Shown in pieces: positions 48,301-61,650 of a stretch of 64,000 nt of DNA. The stretch comes from Nelumbo lutea (taxonomy: Eukaryota; Streptophyta; Magnoliopsida; Proteales; Nelumbonaceae). The stretch is taken from assembly GCA_022828595.1 (NCBI GenBank), contig JAKGHH010000003.1, positions 99,347,583 to 99,411,582 of the forward strand, written 5' to 3'. Each line of letters starts with the position of its first letter. Position 1 is the first letter of the stretch. The translations under genes were made by a program, and so were the position numbers. The notes below the pieces were generated by a model that searched no databases, was not told where the DNA came from, and saw nothing but the letters and a program-made list of their open reading frames with translations.

Positions 48301-51300
48301 CATGAGTGGCATCTATACACTTGGTTCAGCTGATTAGGCGGCTTATTAGACTTTGGTTAATACCCTGGCCTAACTTCAAAATCTATTTGAGGAGAGTGAC
48401 CTGAGTCAAATCTCATTCAGAGTGGATTGGGATTCATCGGCTTGGGGTTATGTAGCTATAAAAATTATTTTTTTCGCCAGTGTTAATGAACACAGCCACA
48501 TGAATCAGAATCTGACACCATGTTTGGGAGTTTGACTCGGCAAGAAGAATTAGGAAGCTTACACCTATTGAGGAGGCTTATGCTTCCTTGTGCTGAAGTA
48601 ACACCGTTTGCATTCTGAACTACACCTCATACCTTAACATCTGGACAGAAGAATGTGTTCAAATAATCTAATTCTTAATTTTCCTGGATCAGTTTGAAGA
48701 TCCAACAACTTACAAGGAGCATGTGATTGCCACTGGATTGCCTGCATCACCAGGAGCTGCAGTGGGTCAAGTAGTGTTTAGTGCTGATGATGCTGAAGCA
48801 TGGCATGCACAAGGAAAGGCAGTTATCTTGGTAAGAACCTGATCCTAGAAGTGTCATCTTAGCTTCTTCTCAGTGGTTTGTCATGCTTGTTTCTAAACTA
48901 TAGAAAGGAATGTAACATATCAGATGGTCTTGATTAAATGATGGTGATGTTTGTGGTTAGAATTACTTTCTGAGGGGGATCCATCACCACCTGAAATTGT
49001 CCATTTGAATTAATAATTATCTTTTATTTCTCTACTTGGAAAAGTTGTCATCTTAATTTCACAAAGCTATATATGTATATCTTTATTTTCACCTACTTTT
49101 ATTCAGAAAATGATATTGCCTTGAGGAAATTTCTGAATAATCATCTCAAATTTCTTCATCCACGAGTTCTTGTAATGTATGCCATCATGTAGGTCAATTG
49201 TCCATTTCCGGTTTATAATTGGAATAATGTCCATAAAATTGAGTGGGTTGCTTGTGGATGAAGGTTCGGACAGAGACCAGCCCAGAGGATGTTGGGGGGA
49301 TGCATGCAGCCACTGGTATCTTGACAGCTAGAGGTGGCATGACCTCCCATGCAGCTGTTGTAGCTCGTGGATGGGGAAAATGCTGTGTCTCAGGCTGCTC
49401 CGATATTCGAGTGAATGACAGTGAGAAGGTGAAATAAATGCTTTTTATTACGAACTGAGTAACTGATGTTAAGTACATAACATCGCACTACTTATAATAC
49501 ATCAATTGTATTATTCATAAAGCAGGTGGTTTTAGTTGGAGATAAGGTTATTAAGGAAGGGGAGTGGATATCACTTAATGGGTCTACAGGAGAAGTGATA
49601 TTGGGGAAACAGCCACTCGCACCACCAGCCATCAGTGGTGATTTGCAGACATTCATGTCTTGGGTTGATGAAATGCGACGTATAAAGGTAAAGTTTCAAT
49701 ACCAATTTGTACACGTATGTGCATTAATGCACCAGGTTTTGATCTTCTCAAACTTACAATTCAAATGAAGGGATTTGAATTGTGCTTGTATATATGTTTG
49801 GGAACTCCAGCTAATGTATGAGGAATATGGTGCTTTGGTAGGTTATGGCAAATGCAGACACACCTGATGATGCACAAACTGCAAGAAACAATGGTGCAGA
49901 AGGGATTGGACTTTGTAGGACGGAGCACATGGTAGATGATGAACTTTTGTACTTTTTTTTCTTTCTAGAACTCTAAATTTTATGACAACATTGTTCTCAT
50001 ATCAACAGGAAAGTTGGTATTGTTCTGCCCTCTTAGGGATAGATTTAGGAATTGAAACCCCTCCTAGGATGAGCTGCCCCAGTAGGTAGACACACCTGTA
50101 CACCTATTATAATTATAGAATGCTTGCCAACTCCCCCGTCCCCCCTCCCCCCTATAAAGCTAAAAAAAGTAGGAAACTGGTTCTTGAGATTGTTGGGTCA
50201 TTTTGATTTCAAAACATTATGAGAACATTCCTTTGAACACCAATTATAGAATGCATGTCAACAACCCCCCCAACAAAGTTAAAAAAAGTAGAAAATCGGT
50301 TCTTGAGATTATTGGTTCATTTTGTTTTCTAAATACTACGAGAACATTCCTTTTAATACTTGTAGGAACATTCCTTTTAATTTTCTCATGGAAAGTTGTG
50401 AGTGTATTTACTACTGCAAGACTAATAAAACTTTTTGTTCCTCATAAGAAAGTAAACAACTTAAGAAATGTAGTCTCATGTGTATGCTCTGTCCTCAATT
50501 TAAAACAATGCAAATAAATTTTGTAGCTCAATTAAGAAATCTTACATGTTATTTGATACATTTACCTTGAATAACTGTTGAGTTTTGTTTTTTGTATGTC
50601 AGTTCTTTGCATCAGATGAGAGGATAAAGGCCGTGAGACAGATGATAATGGCAGCAACGCTTGAACAAAGAAAAGCAGCACTAGATTTGCTTTTGCCTTA
50701 TCAAAAATCTGACTTTGAAGGCATTTTCCGTGCAATGGATGGTAAATTTTTTCTTTCCTCTATGAAACTATGTTAAGGGAAATTTGTAAGATCTTTTCCT
50801 TGTGGACCACTGGATGAGGTACTTACATGCCCAATCACAACAAATTGCTTTATATAGAAGATATCCTACATAAAATGCATTCTGAAAATGATCCAAACAG
50901 TCAAGTAGGTTTAACCCCTCCATTCTTCTGACAGTCAATAAACACATTGGAGACCTAAATTTGATTCTATGGGAATGGAGCTTCTCATGAGCCCTACTTA
51001 GTATGCTTGAATGTCTTATATCCTTCATGCACCAGTCCACTAACAGACATGGTACTGCATGTGTGGCCCTTGCCTTTCTGTTATTGTATGCCGATTCATG
51101 TGGTGCATCTTGATGTCTTTGGTTCTGTTTGTTTAAATATAAATGTGATGGAAAAGTATACATTATGAAATACTTGAAATAAGTAATTTAGTTTTTCATT
51201 CTGTAATGTTGTCTCACCACCATATACAGTGTGGTAGTTTTCTTATTACAGTTCCTTGAACATTTCCCTGCTTTTTTTTTGTGTTGCATTTTTAGTTTAC

Positions 51301-54300
51301 ATGACACCAGATATTGGTATTACAGGTCTTCCTGTGACAATCAGATTATTAGATCCTCCACTCCATGAATTTCTTCCAGAAGGTGACATAGAAAATATTG
51401 TCACTGAACTAATATCTGACACCGGCATGACTGAAGATGAGGTTTTCTCAAGAGTTGAGAAACTTTCAGAAGTAAATCCCATGCTTGGCTTCCGTGGCTG
51501 CAGGTTTGATTTCTTACCGAGTTTTGCTTCAACTCATGTCCTCTTTGGTTGTTCCTTGCTCATCTAAAGCCCTCAATTTGCAACAAATTATTCATACCTA
51601 TTTGCACATTCATTTGTCATACACGCACATAGCTAAACCATCTTAGTTGGCTCTCCCTCGTTTTCTTACCAATTGCAGCTATTCCTAAGTAACTATGAAT
51701 GTGTTCATTTCCTATTCTTTTCATTTTTAGTGTTACCACTAATCCCATCTATGCTCAACTTATGGGAACATGTTTTTTGGTTATCCAATATTTTAATCCA
51801 TACACCATTATGGATCTCATAGTCATATTATAAAGCAATCCTTTTATTGCGGTTGCCAATACCAATCATGGGCAGCCCAGTGCACAAGGCTCCCACCAAT
51901 GTGGGGTCTGGGGAGGGGCAGATGTATGCTTCCATTTCATCCAACCCACTCTAATGCTAAAGAACTGTCTCCTTGTAGTAACAAATATAATTGCTTCAAA
52001 ATATCTCCCAGTCATCAATTTTGGTTGCAACCCTAAAGTGCTCTAGCTTTTACTGAAAGTGCAATGCATATACTTATTTAGAGGACCTCTACATTTAGTT
52101 TGATTTACCTTAAAAATTAAAATCATCAATTCTAGTTTGATTTATCTTACTGCTTGTTTAGCGGACCTCTACGAAGTTAAGATTTTCATTTACCTGTCTG
52201 TATCTACGTTAATCCATCAATAGCATATTGCCTACAAATTATAATTTCTCAATCTTGGGTAAACAATTGTCAGGTTGACAGTTGACATGAACACTTTTCC
52301 CAAACCCATGTGAATATGAACCTTTATTTTAAGAAATGAAAAGGTTTCCCCTATTTTCTTCATCTGTGCTAATACTCCAATCTATTTGGGCATGGACATC
52401 CTAGCCGGCTGATCACATTGTCTAGCATGATGCGCTTGTACACATTGTGGCATGCAACTACAGTATGACTAATAGAGAAAGAAGTGAGGAGATACACTGT
52501 TTATTTTATTTGAGGGTTTTTTGGACATATGGTCCTATGTTTGGGTCAACTTCATTTATGAATTTTTGTTATTGAATTTTTATTTATATATCTATAGAAT
52601 TAGTTATTTACTTTTGTATTATTACTATAAGACAAAGCCTCAAAAGTCGATACTTGTTTGCATCAAGTGTGATGCAAATGACTTAAAAATATAAAGGAAA
52701 ACAAATATAAAATTTGAAAAACCTAGGGGGATAAATGCAAATCTGATAAAAGACAGGGTTGCAGGTACCACAAAACCTACTTATTGTGGGTAAGTGGCAA
52801 TTTAGCTTGAAACCTCTTGGTTACGCTATTGTGCTGCAAAATGTAAACTCACTGAACTAAATCTTCCAGCAAATTCACTTCATGTAGTTCAACTGGGATG
52901 AATGCTCACCGGTTCACCTCATATTATTTGTTAACGTGCAAGCTCGCATGTGTTCAAATTGATAATGTGCAATTAGATCCTTAACAGAACTTTAGAAGTA
53001 CATAAAAGGATCTCAAAAGTATTCATTTGTGAACTTATTTTCTCTTGATCATGTGTCACCAGGCTTGGAATCTCGTACCCGGAACTAACTGAAATGCAGG
53101 CGAATGCCATCTTTCAGGCTGCCATCTCTATGAGCAACCAGGGTGTTAAAGTTTACCCTGAAATAATGGTTCCCCTTGTTGGAACACCTCAGGCATGAAT
53201 TTTATTTCTTTTGCTTACTTGCCTTTAATTTTGTCCCCCAATCTCATGAAAGCATTCGATAAATGGTTACTTGTTGGAACACCTCAGGCATGAATTTTAT
53301 TTCTTTTGCTTACTTGCCTTTCATTTTGTCCCCCAATCTCATGAAAGCATTCGATAAATGGTTACTTGTTGGAACACCTCAGGCATGAATTTTATTTCTT
53401 TTGCTTACTTGCCTTTCATTTTGTCCCCCAATCTCATGAAAGCATTCGATAAATCTAATTTATCAACCCTGAGTCCCCAAGCAGCCTCAAGTTTCCAAAG
53501 ATATGAGATAGGCTTTTTACTATTTAGGAAGGTAATCAAAATTCTGTTTTGAATACTGAAAATTTTGAGTGGCAGGAATTGGGACACCAAATCCATTTAA
53601 TACGGAATGTCGCAAAGAAAGTGTTCACTGAGATGGGCAGCACCATAAGCTATAAGGTCGGGACAATGATTGAGATTCCTAGAGCTGCTCTAATTGCAGA
53701 TGAGGTGTGTTGAAATAACAGAACTCCATTTATTGTTTTCACAAGCATATTCTATTACATTTTTCACTAATCCCACTTTGAAAATGTTTATTTATATATT
53801 CTCTGGATAGGCTAGCCATACAAAATTTTGATTTCAAAGTTACCTAACAAGTGAACCTTTTTAACCTTCATATGTTCTACCTTTCTATTCTCAATATCCA
53901 TTTACTTTTTCTAATTTCATGAATGACTTGCACTTATAGATTGCAAAGGAAGCAGAGTTCTTCTCGTTTGGGACGAATGACCTCACACAAATGACATTTG
54001 GTTATAGTAGAGATGATGTTGGCAAGTTTCTTCCCATATATCTATCCAAGGGCATCCTACAGCATGATCCTTTTGAGGTAGAGTACATGAATGTTGTAAA
54101 CTTTTACTGTGATCTCTGTAATCCACTCAAATTTGGTTGAAGCCGCAGTTTTAAAGCCAATAGATCAAGACATGCTTAGTTTTCAGTTGGGATTGCTAGA
54201 GACACTTCTGCAGACCAAAAGATGTGCATACCGTCATGCAATGAAGTTTGCCTATACCTCATACGAGTTGCAACTCTGGGTTGCAGGGCCAAGCCCAATT

Positions 54301-55414
54301 CAAAGGGTTGAAACAATTAAGTTCACGCTCACCGGATCTATCCTTTAGAATTGCACCCTCAACTCTTCAATTTTGGGAACTAAGCATACAATGAAAAGAA
54401 AATTCTACCTACTGGGGAGTTGTGGTGAAAGGCTAATTTCTGCATTCCTTTTTTCATTCAAATTATCCTACAAAATATAACAAGGAACTCCAAAATATAA
54501 TGAGACTTCTAAATGGTCTAATATACAACAATGTTCATGATTTAATGGATTTGGGGTTTCAGGTACTTGATCAGAAAGGTGTAGGCCAACTTGTCAAGAT
54601 TGCCACAGAAAAAGGACGATCAACAAGGCCCAGCTTGAAGGTCGGTATTAGATCTTGACCTGTAAATATTGAATTAGATCGCTTACTTTAGCTATTATGG
54701 GATTTTTCCTCTGTCCATGGTTGAAATCTAGCCCCGTAAATCAACATTCTTACCATAATGGTGTTTGGAATTCTGCAAACTTAAAATGCAACTTTTGCCA
54801 TCAACACACTCAAATCCAATAACATGGAATGCCTCTTCTAATTTGAAGAAGTCAATAAATACACAGTTTAGATTCTGTGTGAGTTAGTGGGAATAAGCAT
54901 CTTCAGGTCCGATAAAAAGAATCATCCATAAACTTGACATGATCAAATGAGTGTACTCACCTGACTTGCGCCTAGTTGGGTCAAAGTCATTCTGTGTCAT
55001 ACTTGGATCATCTTTGAGACATCTCTGTGCAAGGTTGCCACATGAACAACTAAACCAATTTCTGCAGCACATTATGTATGATCTCAATACGCAGTTTTTT
55101 TTCTTTTTTTTCATATGGATTTAATTACATTGTTTGGCAATGCCGATAAACAGGTTGGTATATGTGGAGAACATGGTGGAGAGCCTTCTTCTGTAGCATT
55201 CTTTGCAGAAGTTGGACTTGACTACGTCTCATGTTCTCCATTCAGGTATGCAACGATTGGTTGATAAGAGTAAATTTTAGTTTTGTCCATCCAGTCCAGC
55301 CATAAGCACCCATGATTGGTTCTGATATCAAATTTTCTGCTCTAATTTTGGTTTCTGAAATCTGATGACAGGGTTCCAATCGCTAGGTTAGCAGCGGCTC
55401 AAGTGGCTGTATGA
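42388..55414 (+). CDS. PPDK: Pyruvate, phosphate dikinase, plastid form
   Basis: Interconverts pyruvate, ATP and Pi with PEP, AMP and PPi, chiefly in the chloroplast stroma. Exons: 42388-42693, 43742-43798, 44481-44714, 44992-45129, 45718-45880, 45992-46227, 46359-46487, 47737-47916, 48693-48830, 49264-49428, 49526-49687, 49842-49931, 50603-50741, 51326-51503, 53063-53192, 53576-53704, 53940-54077, 54563-54640, 55154-55245, 55372-55414. All phases close: 974 residues, near the family's roughly 960. Residues 1-102 are a Ser/Arg-rich, poorly conserved leader, as for a transit peptide. The nucleotide-binding domain follows ([19 protein letters not shown], then [29 protein letters not shown]). 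The phosphohistidine domain has GGMTSHAA with catalytic His556 and regulatory Thr554, the site phosphorylated by the RP1 regulatory protein in other plants. The C-terminal PEP/pyruvate barrel ends with GICGEHGG (Cys934). Intron 15 uses a GC donor. It looks intact and functional. Confidence 0.97.
43685..43741 (+). promoter_or_regulatory. PPDK: Alternative in-frame start in PPDK intron 1 (cytosolic form)
   Basis: An ATG at 43685 opens 19 codons ([19 protein letters not shown]) that run without a stop straight through the acceptor into exon 2 at 43742. A TATA-like ttatatatga lies at about 43498-43507. Plant PPDK genes are known to have a second promoter in intron 1 that makes a cytosolic enzyme without the transit peptide. 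The open frame is seen; its use is inferred. The product would have 891 residues. Two short upstream ATGs near 43594-43601 could dampen translation. Confidence 0.5.
50104..50362. repeat. Imperfect direct duplication in PPDK intron 12
   Basis: A unit of about 131 bp starting 'aattatagaatgc' at 50111 recurs at 50242. Both hold a C-rich tract, 'aaaaaaagtag' and 'ggttcttgagatt'. Confidence 0.85.
53175..53454 (+). repeat. Three tandem 95-bp units spanning the PPDK exon 15 / intron 15 boundary
   Basis: Units start at 53175, 53270 and 53365, the last lacking its end. Each contains the final 18 bases of exon 15 (CTTGTTGGAACACCTCAG) followed by GCATGAATTT. Units 2 and 3 are essentially identical and differ from unit 1 at one clear site (cctttaatt / cctttcatt), so the expansion is recent. 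Confidence 0.97.
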
Positions 55415-55820
55415 CAACAGTTGATGACATAAATTAAGGAGAGCAACCGCTTATCCCTTTAGGTGACTTATGCAGTATTTGTAAAAAAAAAAAAAACCAA
55501 AAATTTGGGTTTGCTCTCTTAGGTTTTAACAATCAAGGTTTGATTAAGAAAAACAGAAAAAAAAAATTGATTATATCATGTTCTTCTCTGATTCGAAAAA
55601 TATGTTCAGAAAGCAGCTCAATCGATATACCTTTCTGTCATTTACTGACTCTCCGGTAAAGGCGAAAGAAGGTTACGAACCTCCCAAAAGCTGGCACCAC
55701 CACCGCCACTGCCACGGCTGAAGTACGCTCGGATGCATTCCTCTGGAAAGTGTAGAAACAAAGGAGCTGGTGGGAGGCGACTTAAAAGTGAAAACGCGAT
55801 AGACTACAGGCATTAATTTA

Positions 55821-56168
55821 GGAGATGTTTGGGATCGGTGCTCATTGCTTTATTAGATTTTTTAAAAACCACTGATTTATTCATCCTATTATATCAGAAA
55901 TAAGAGCAATTATGTTTGGTAGTAAGCATCAGTAGTAATTTTTGTGTTTATGTATGGCCCCTATCTGCCACGTCATTCAAAAATAATGGGAGATGGCCTG
56001 ACAAGAGGAATCATCGTTTTTGGTGATTCTTCTTTTCAGCCTGACTTTAATAATCGATTTTCTGACTAATTTACGGATTTTTCAAAAATTGGCCAAATTA
56101 AACAGCAAATTAATATGTGATTTTGAAATCATTGATGTGAGAAATGGGCATCAGTACCGAGCACCACC
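55821..56168. mobile_element. 348-bp Tourist-like MITE, family T2
   Basis: It starts GGAGATGTTTGGGATCGGTG and ends CAGTACCGAGCACCACC, with TTA on both sides (55818-55820 and 56169-56171). It sits about 400 bp past the PPDK stop codon, in or just after its 3' UTR. Confidence 0.8.
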
Positions 56169-56204
56169 TTAGATTTCATGAGCTAATCCTCAATTGTATA
56201 CTAA

Positions 56205-56456
56205 GGGTCCGTTTGGTTGATAGTCAAAATCGGAATTAAAATCAGAATGGTCTATTCCCGTAGTAACAGAAATAGGAATGGAAATTGGAATAAGCAGGAA
56301 TAAGAATTCATTCCCAAGGAAGAACAGGCCATTTCCATAAATGGAGGAACATTATTCCAACAATAATGAAAATAAGATTTCGATTCCACTCAATCAAATA
56401 GTCGGCCCATTTTGATTCTGATTCCAGACCCCTATTAGTGTAAATCAAATGGGGCC
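56205..56456. mobile_element. Tourist/Harbinger-like MITE, family T1
   Basis: It starts GGGTCCGTTTGGTTGATAG after TAA (56202-56204) and ends 'taaatcaaatggggcc' before TCA. It is colinear with 12429-12704 but more diverged. Confidence 0.75.
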
Positions 56457-57539
56457 TCAAATCTGCCACATTCTATATGCTGAATGCAAAGGTGACTCCG
56501 GACCATTTATAAACTAAAATCTCCTTTACTTAAAAGATAATTCTAGTTGGACTAAAATCCGACACTATTTATGAACTCAATATTTCTGTAGACGCTTAAA
56601 ACTTGAGTCCAAAATTGAAGTGTTCATGTGGCTTCTAATAAAAAATAAAATCCTGACCAAAAATTAACATTGAGATGACGAGGATGAAACTCACCCCTTC
56701 ATTAAGTTTGGGCTCGCTAAACAAATTTGGATTCTTGTCAACATTGTCGCATGGCTAGAGAGATTAAGGCTGTGTTTGGTTGCAATGCAAATAAATTTGT
56801 ATTTAACTGTACAAATGATTTGAATGTACATCCACACTTCAATGGAGTTTTCTATACCTGAACATGGTAGGCATGCAATTATTTGAGTGTCCATAACTCT
56901 TTTTATAGTTGTTTGACATATAAACTTCATATATTGTTTCCTGTGTAGGTTGTTATTTAAGAGGAGCTTCCCCTGCTCATGTAGGATGTAGCTATAAATC
57001 ATGAGATGCGCATCCCAAAGGTTGATGTATTGACAAGTCCATTTAATTTTCACAGTCATACTAATCTATTGATGTTGCAGCTTTGTTGGGACTTGGGAAA
57101 GAAAATTAAACAAGGAATAAGGTAGAACTTGAAGGAGGAAAGAGGAAAAGAATGGAGTTAGAAGTTTAGAACGTTCATTATAGTTCCATTGGAGAATAAG
57201 AAATTACCAAAGAAGAAGAAGAATATTTTTGGTTAATTTAAGAGAGGAAATAAATATTAGAGTGGTGGGGGAGATTGAAGACCTTTTTCCTCTTCTGTTA
57301 TTATTTTTTTAATGTAGTATTAAAGTGGGAGAGGAGAAAAATTCAAATGTGAGCATCTTTCATTTTTATATTTTGGTAGATGTCACAAAATATGCCATCT
57401 CACACCTCCCCTCCAATCCACCATGGCTGAATATGTAATAATCATATACAAGAAATGTTGTCTATTTGCTACATTGCCCCATTCCTCTCTCTCTCTCTCT
57501 GTGATTAATTTGTTTATATCTTTTTCTCAGTGTTAATAA
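56457..57539. other. Intergenic spacer
   Basis: At about 56766 begins one end of the MITE family seen at 22391-22647. A (CT)n run lies at 57485-57500. No gene is recognised. Confidence 0.5.
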
Positions 57540-58550
57540 AGGGTAATTTGGTACTTTTGTTAACATATAAAGATGTACTTTTTTATTTAAGAATAAAAAA
57601 TTCATTTAAAGTACAAATTGACTAACAATAATTGTTAAAGTTAAATCATTAATAACAATAAGTAATTCATAAACTAAAAAACAAATATATTAGTAATTAC
57701 CTACATATATTATCTATATAAAATCATATGATTTATTAAATAATAAAAGAATTATTCATTGTTATTATTGATAATAACAATTTTGATATTGATTGTTAAT
57801 TAATAATTTTAAACCTTTTGCTTCAACTTCTCTTTATCAAAGCTCACTCATCACATGAATCCCTACTAGTATTGTCTTAAATCTGAATGTTGAGTACTAA
57901 AACTGAGAAATTAATTGTTTTAACCTTGGAAATGAGAAAGTATCTTTAACAATTTAATAAAACAACTAAAAATTAATTAATAAAAATAAAATGGTTAAAA
58001 CATAAATAAATTGAACAAAAATTATAAATAATTAAATAAAATTTTTAATAAAATATATATAACTACAAATAATTAATAAAAAATAAAAAATAAATAGGTA
58101 GAAATGATTAATTATTTAATAATTAATCAGTAATAAAAATAACTAATTATTAAGTAGTTAAATAATTAATAAAAATAAATCATTATTACAAAACAATTGA
58201 GTAATTGAATAGTTAATTAATTATTCTTATTTAATAATTATTAATAAAATAATTAAATAATTAATTATTATGTTAAATTTGCTAATAATTATTAAATTTA
58301 AATACTTAAATTTAAATATTAATTAATTTTATTAATCATTTAATTAATAATAATTAGTTATTATTTAAAATATTTAATTTTAATATAATAATTTTTAAAA
58401 TTATTTTATATTTGATAAAATAATTAATAATATATAGTTATTAATAATCAATTATTTAAAAAGTAATTAAATTTTTACTATTTAATATATAGTTAGGTAT
58501 TAATTAAATATTGCTCTATTAATTAATTAAAAAACTAACTTAGAGGTTCA
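57540..58550. repeat. Extremely AT-rich 1-kb block
   Basis: It is composed almost wholly of aat/taa/attaat words with scarcely any G or C, strongest at 57960-58480. No coding capacity or terminal repeats. It could be degenerate microsatellite DNA or a matrix-attachment-like sequence; I cannot tell which. Confidence 0.8.
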
Positions 58551-59585
58551 ATTGGTTTTGCCTCTATGTTGTAGGCCAATAGTTCAACTATATAGGTTGG
58601 ATGGGTTAGACCTTGATATATATATATATAAGGAGGAAATGGGGGTATTTTTGGAAAGTGGACATAGATTTTATGATATCACTCAGTACATTAAGGCTGA
58701 CTAAAAAGTGGCAACTGAACACCCCCTCTCTTTGTGAAAGTGATACAATGCCATTTTAGAGATAAGAGTTAAGAGGATATGAATAGGCCCTAAAAGAGTC
58801 CAACAAGGTGAAAAAGTTTATATTGAATAACAAGTTTGCTATATTCTATGGAATATGTGAAAATATAGAAATTGTTGTGTTTTCAAGCAAACTTGGTACT
58901 AAACTCTTTCTTAACTCAATTGGTAGCAAACTTGAAATTGGATTTGCTCCTCACAAAGCGTGCCTCACACCAACCTCACATCACATTGCAGCCATGCATT
59001 GGGAATATCTCCCCATGAATGACAGCACACAAGTACACATAATATTTGTTAGTGCCATTCGGGGAAGCCAGTGATAGGAAAGATGGGTTTTGGTAGTGGG
59101 AATGCATGTGATAGAAGAGATGAGTTTCAGTAATTAGAAATGTTGAAGAAGAAAGAGGAAAAAATTGGGTTTTTAAAATATTATAGCAGTCATGTGATGT
59201 CACATGTGAATGGAATGTAACAGAGAACTAATGGATGGGAGGTATTTGTCCTATTGTCAGAAAACTTAGTGGGGTACTTTAATGGTTTTTGCAAACAATA
59301 GGGGACGTTTTAATATATTCCTAAAACTTAAGGGTAGTTTAAGAGATTTACCCTAATGAATTTTAGGCAATTTAATGAAATAATGAAGATGAGAGAGAAT
59401 TGGTGTCATGAGTTATTGAAGGAGAGAGTGTTAATGGCATAATATATGAGAAACAGGAAAGAAACTTAATGCCCATTGGGGACTTTTAGGATACTGCTTC
59501 TGGTGATTCCTGAATGAACAACATAATGTTGTGGGCCCAAATATGAAAATCAAAGTATCTAAAAAATGTAGGTAGTTTCCCCTAT
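58551..59585. other. Intergenic spacer with transposon fragments
   Basis: A (TA)n run at 58616-58630. A fragment at about 58965-59025 resembles one arm of the hairpin MITE family at 6521 and 19424. At about 59270-59353 ('ggggtactttaatgg' to 'ttaagagatttaccc') is one end of an element like 17025-18514. Confidence 0.45.
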
Positions 59586-61330
59586 TTCGTCAAGCAATCT
59601 AGCTCGCTCCATTGGATGGTAGTTGCATCTATGCTTTAGGATCTTTTTCATGAAGTGGGGTACTTGATAACCTCCATTCAAACACCCCAATTGGGCATGT
59701 TCCTTGGATTCAAGATAATAACAAGTTCCAAATGAGAAGCCCCAAGTACTCCCATCCTTCCTGGAGTTACCCTCACCTCTTGGATTTGGCTACTTCATCC
59801 CTCAGGGAAATTCTTAACTAAATAGATCTATGTCAAGATTAACCATACCAATTCTCAATCCATCTCAGAGCCCTAGAAGAATTGTTATAAAAGGATTTGG
59901 AAACTTCCCATACCATCGAGATATCAATTACTTCTTTGGAGAATCATCAACAATTATATTCTTGTGAAAGAAAAAATTTTCACTAAGGAAATCCTCAGGA
60001 TAAACAATGTGGCCTTTGTGTTTAGGACTTTGAATCAATGAATCATCTTTTTTACACTAGTGTCCCTTCTCCAAAGCAATCTTATTTGCAGCCCCGGAAC
60101 ATTTCACTCCACTCCCTATTCCAAGACTCGTGGCTCCAGTGCATTAATTCTCTCCTCAATTCTATCCCATATAATAATCTAACCAACTTGATTTTAAGTT
60201 GGTATGCATTAGCCTTTTACTATATCTGGTATGCTTGCGATAAAAAAATGTTTCAAGGATCACCAAATTTCTGTGCATTGGATCTTAATGAAAGTGAATA
60301 ATCTTTGAAGGCCGTGTTTGGGAATTCTCATATTATAAATAAGTGCTTAAAATCAAGTGCGTATTTCAATTATCACTTATTTACATTTGGCACCCAACTT
60401 TTTCAAGTGCTTCAAAAAATAAGCACATATTTCATATTGGGAGTTTGATAGTCTTTAATTTTCTCCCATAAGCACTTAAATAAGCATGTGTCTATTTTTT
60501 CCTTCATTTTCTTTTAAATTTTACAAAAGCAGAAAGCACTTTTATGAAAGCATTTTACGAAAGTACTTTTATAAAAATATTTTTATGAAAGCACTTTTAT
60601 GAAAGTACTCTATGAAAATACTTTATAAAAGTACTTTTATGAAAGCACTTTAATAAAAGCACTTCTATAAAATTCAACTAGGGATAGTTTTATAAGTGGT
60701 ATTTCACAATTCAACTAGGGATACTTTTGGAAGAAAAAAATTGAATAAGTGCTTATTGTATAAGAACTTAAAAAAAAAGCTAGAAATTTGGGCTTACAAG
60801 ATAAGCCTTTATTTTTTAAATAAGCACTTATTTCAGGTTTATTTCACAAACACCAATAAGTGATTAATGCATGGTACGGTCTCGACCCAAATAAGCACTT
60901 ATTTTTAAACACTCCCAAGCCTTGATCTTATACAAAATCTTGCAGCTTAGAACTTCATATACAAATTATCATATTTAGTGGATGGAAAGGCTCAAAGTCG
61001 AGGATTTGCAGCCGAAGATGAGCTATTGGCAATTTTCCAAGGCGTCCAATTTGCAAAGCAGTTTTCTCAAGGACATATTCTCATTTGCTTGGACTCCCTT
61101 TTGGTGTTGCAAGCACTAAGCTGCTCTCCTTGGTCTTACCTCTGGCTTTTATAGAAGACTGAAAATTTGCTTAACAGTTTCAATTCCTTCTCTTTTTGTT
61201 TTGTAATTAAATTGGAGATATAATCTCCAAGCCCACACACAATAGCTCAGAAAGCAAAAACTCTGAACCAGGATCTTTTTACTTTTACTAATTACCATCC
61301 ATGGGCTCCTAATGTAAAGGACTTTGTTAC
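59586..61330 (+). pseudogene. Decayed LINE-type non-LTR retrotransposon
   Basis: A zf-RVT remnant (WKLPIPSRYQLLLWRIINNYILVKEKIF, about 59897-59985, written here with two short overlapping frames joined only in description) leads to MNHLFYTSVPSPK at about 60038. An RNase H-like remnant (GFAAEDELLAIFQGVQFAKQ, then ILICLDSLLVLQALS) lies at 60979-61150. Frameshifts and stops abound. A 614-bp MITE sits between the two domains. Confidence 0.75.
60309..60922. mobile_element. 614-bp MITE with internal 16-bp repeat array
   Basis: The ends AGGCCGTGTTTGGGAATTCT and TTAAACACTCCCAAGCCT are inverted, with TGA flanks (60306-60308 and 60923-60925). 'aataagtgctta' and its complement repeat inside both arms. 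The centre (about 60530-60675) is an array of roughly nine units like 'aaagcacttttatg'. It splits the LINE remnant. A terminal fragment of the same family is at 63767-63802. Confidence 0.75.
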
Positions 61331-61650
61331 TTTATCAACATTATAATATGTTTCAGTTAGGAAGAATGCAAAAATTAGATAGTATAGAAAAAAAGGATTT
61401 TCTCTCGCGAGATTGATTGTAATTGAAACCAAATATATACAATTGTCATTTACAATACCAATTTGAATTTCAAAAAAAGATACAGGGTAAATTTGGTTAG
61501 TTATAAAATAATTAAGTAATTAATAGGAGAATTAGTGAGTGACTGAGTTAGTAATTGTCGAGCTGTACATGTGCTAACATGCCCCCGCAAATTGAGCTCA
61601 CTCTCAGTGATGTTCGGTTTTAATTGCATGGAGAATAACTAATAAGAGAG

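Noticed and set aside
57540..58550. CRISPR-like or satellite array
   Set aside because: No fixed repeat unit or spacer structure; it is simple AT-rich low-complexity DNA in a plant genome.
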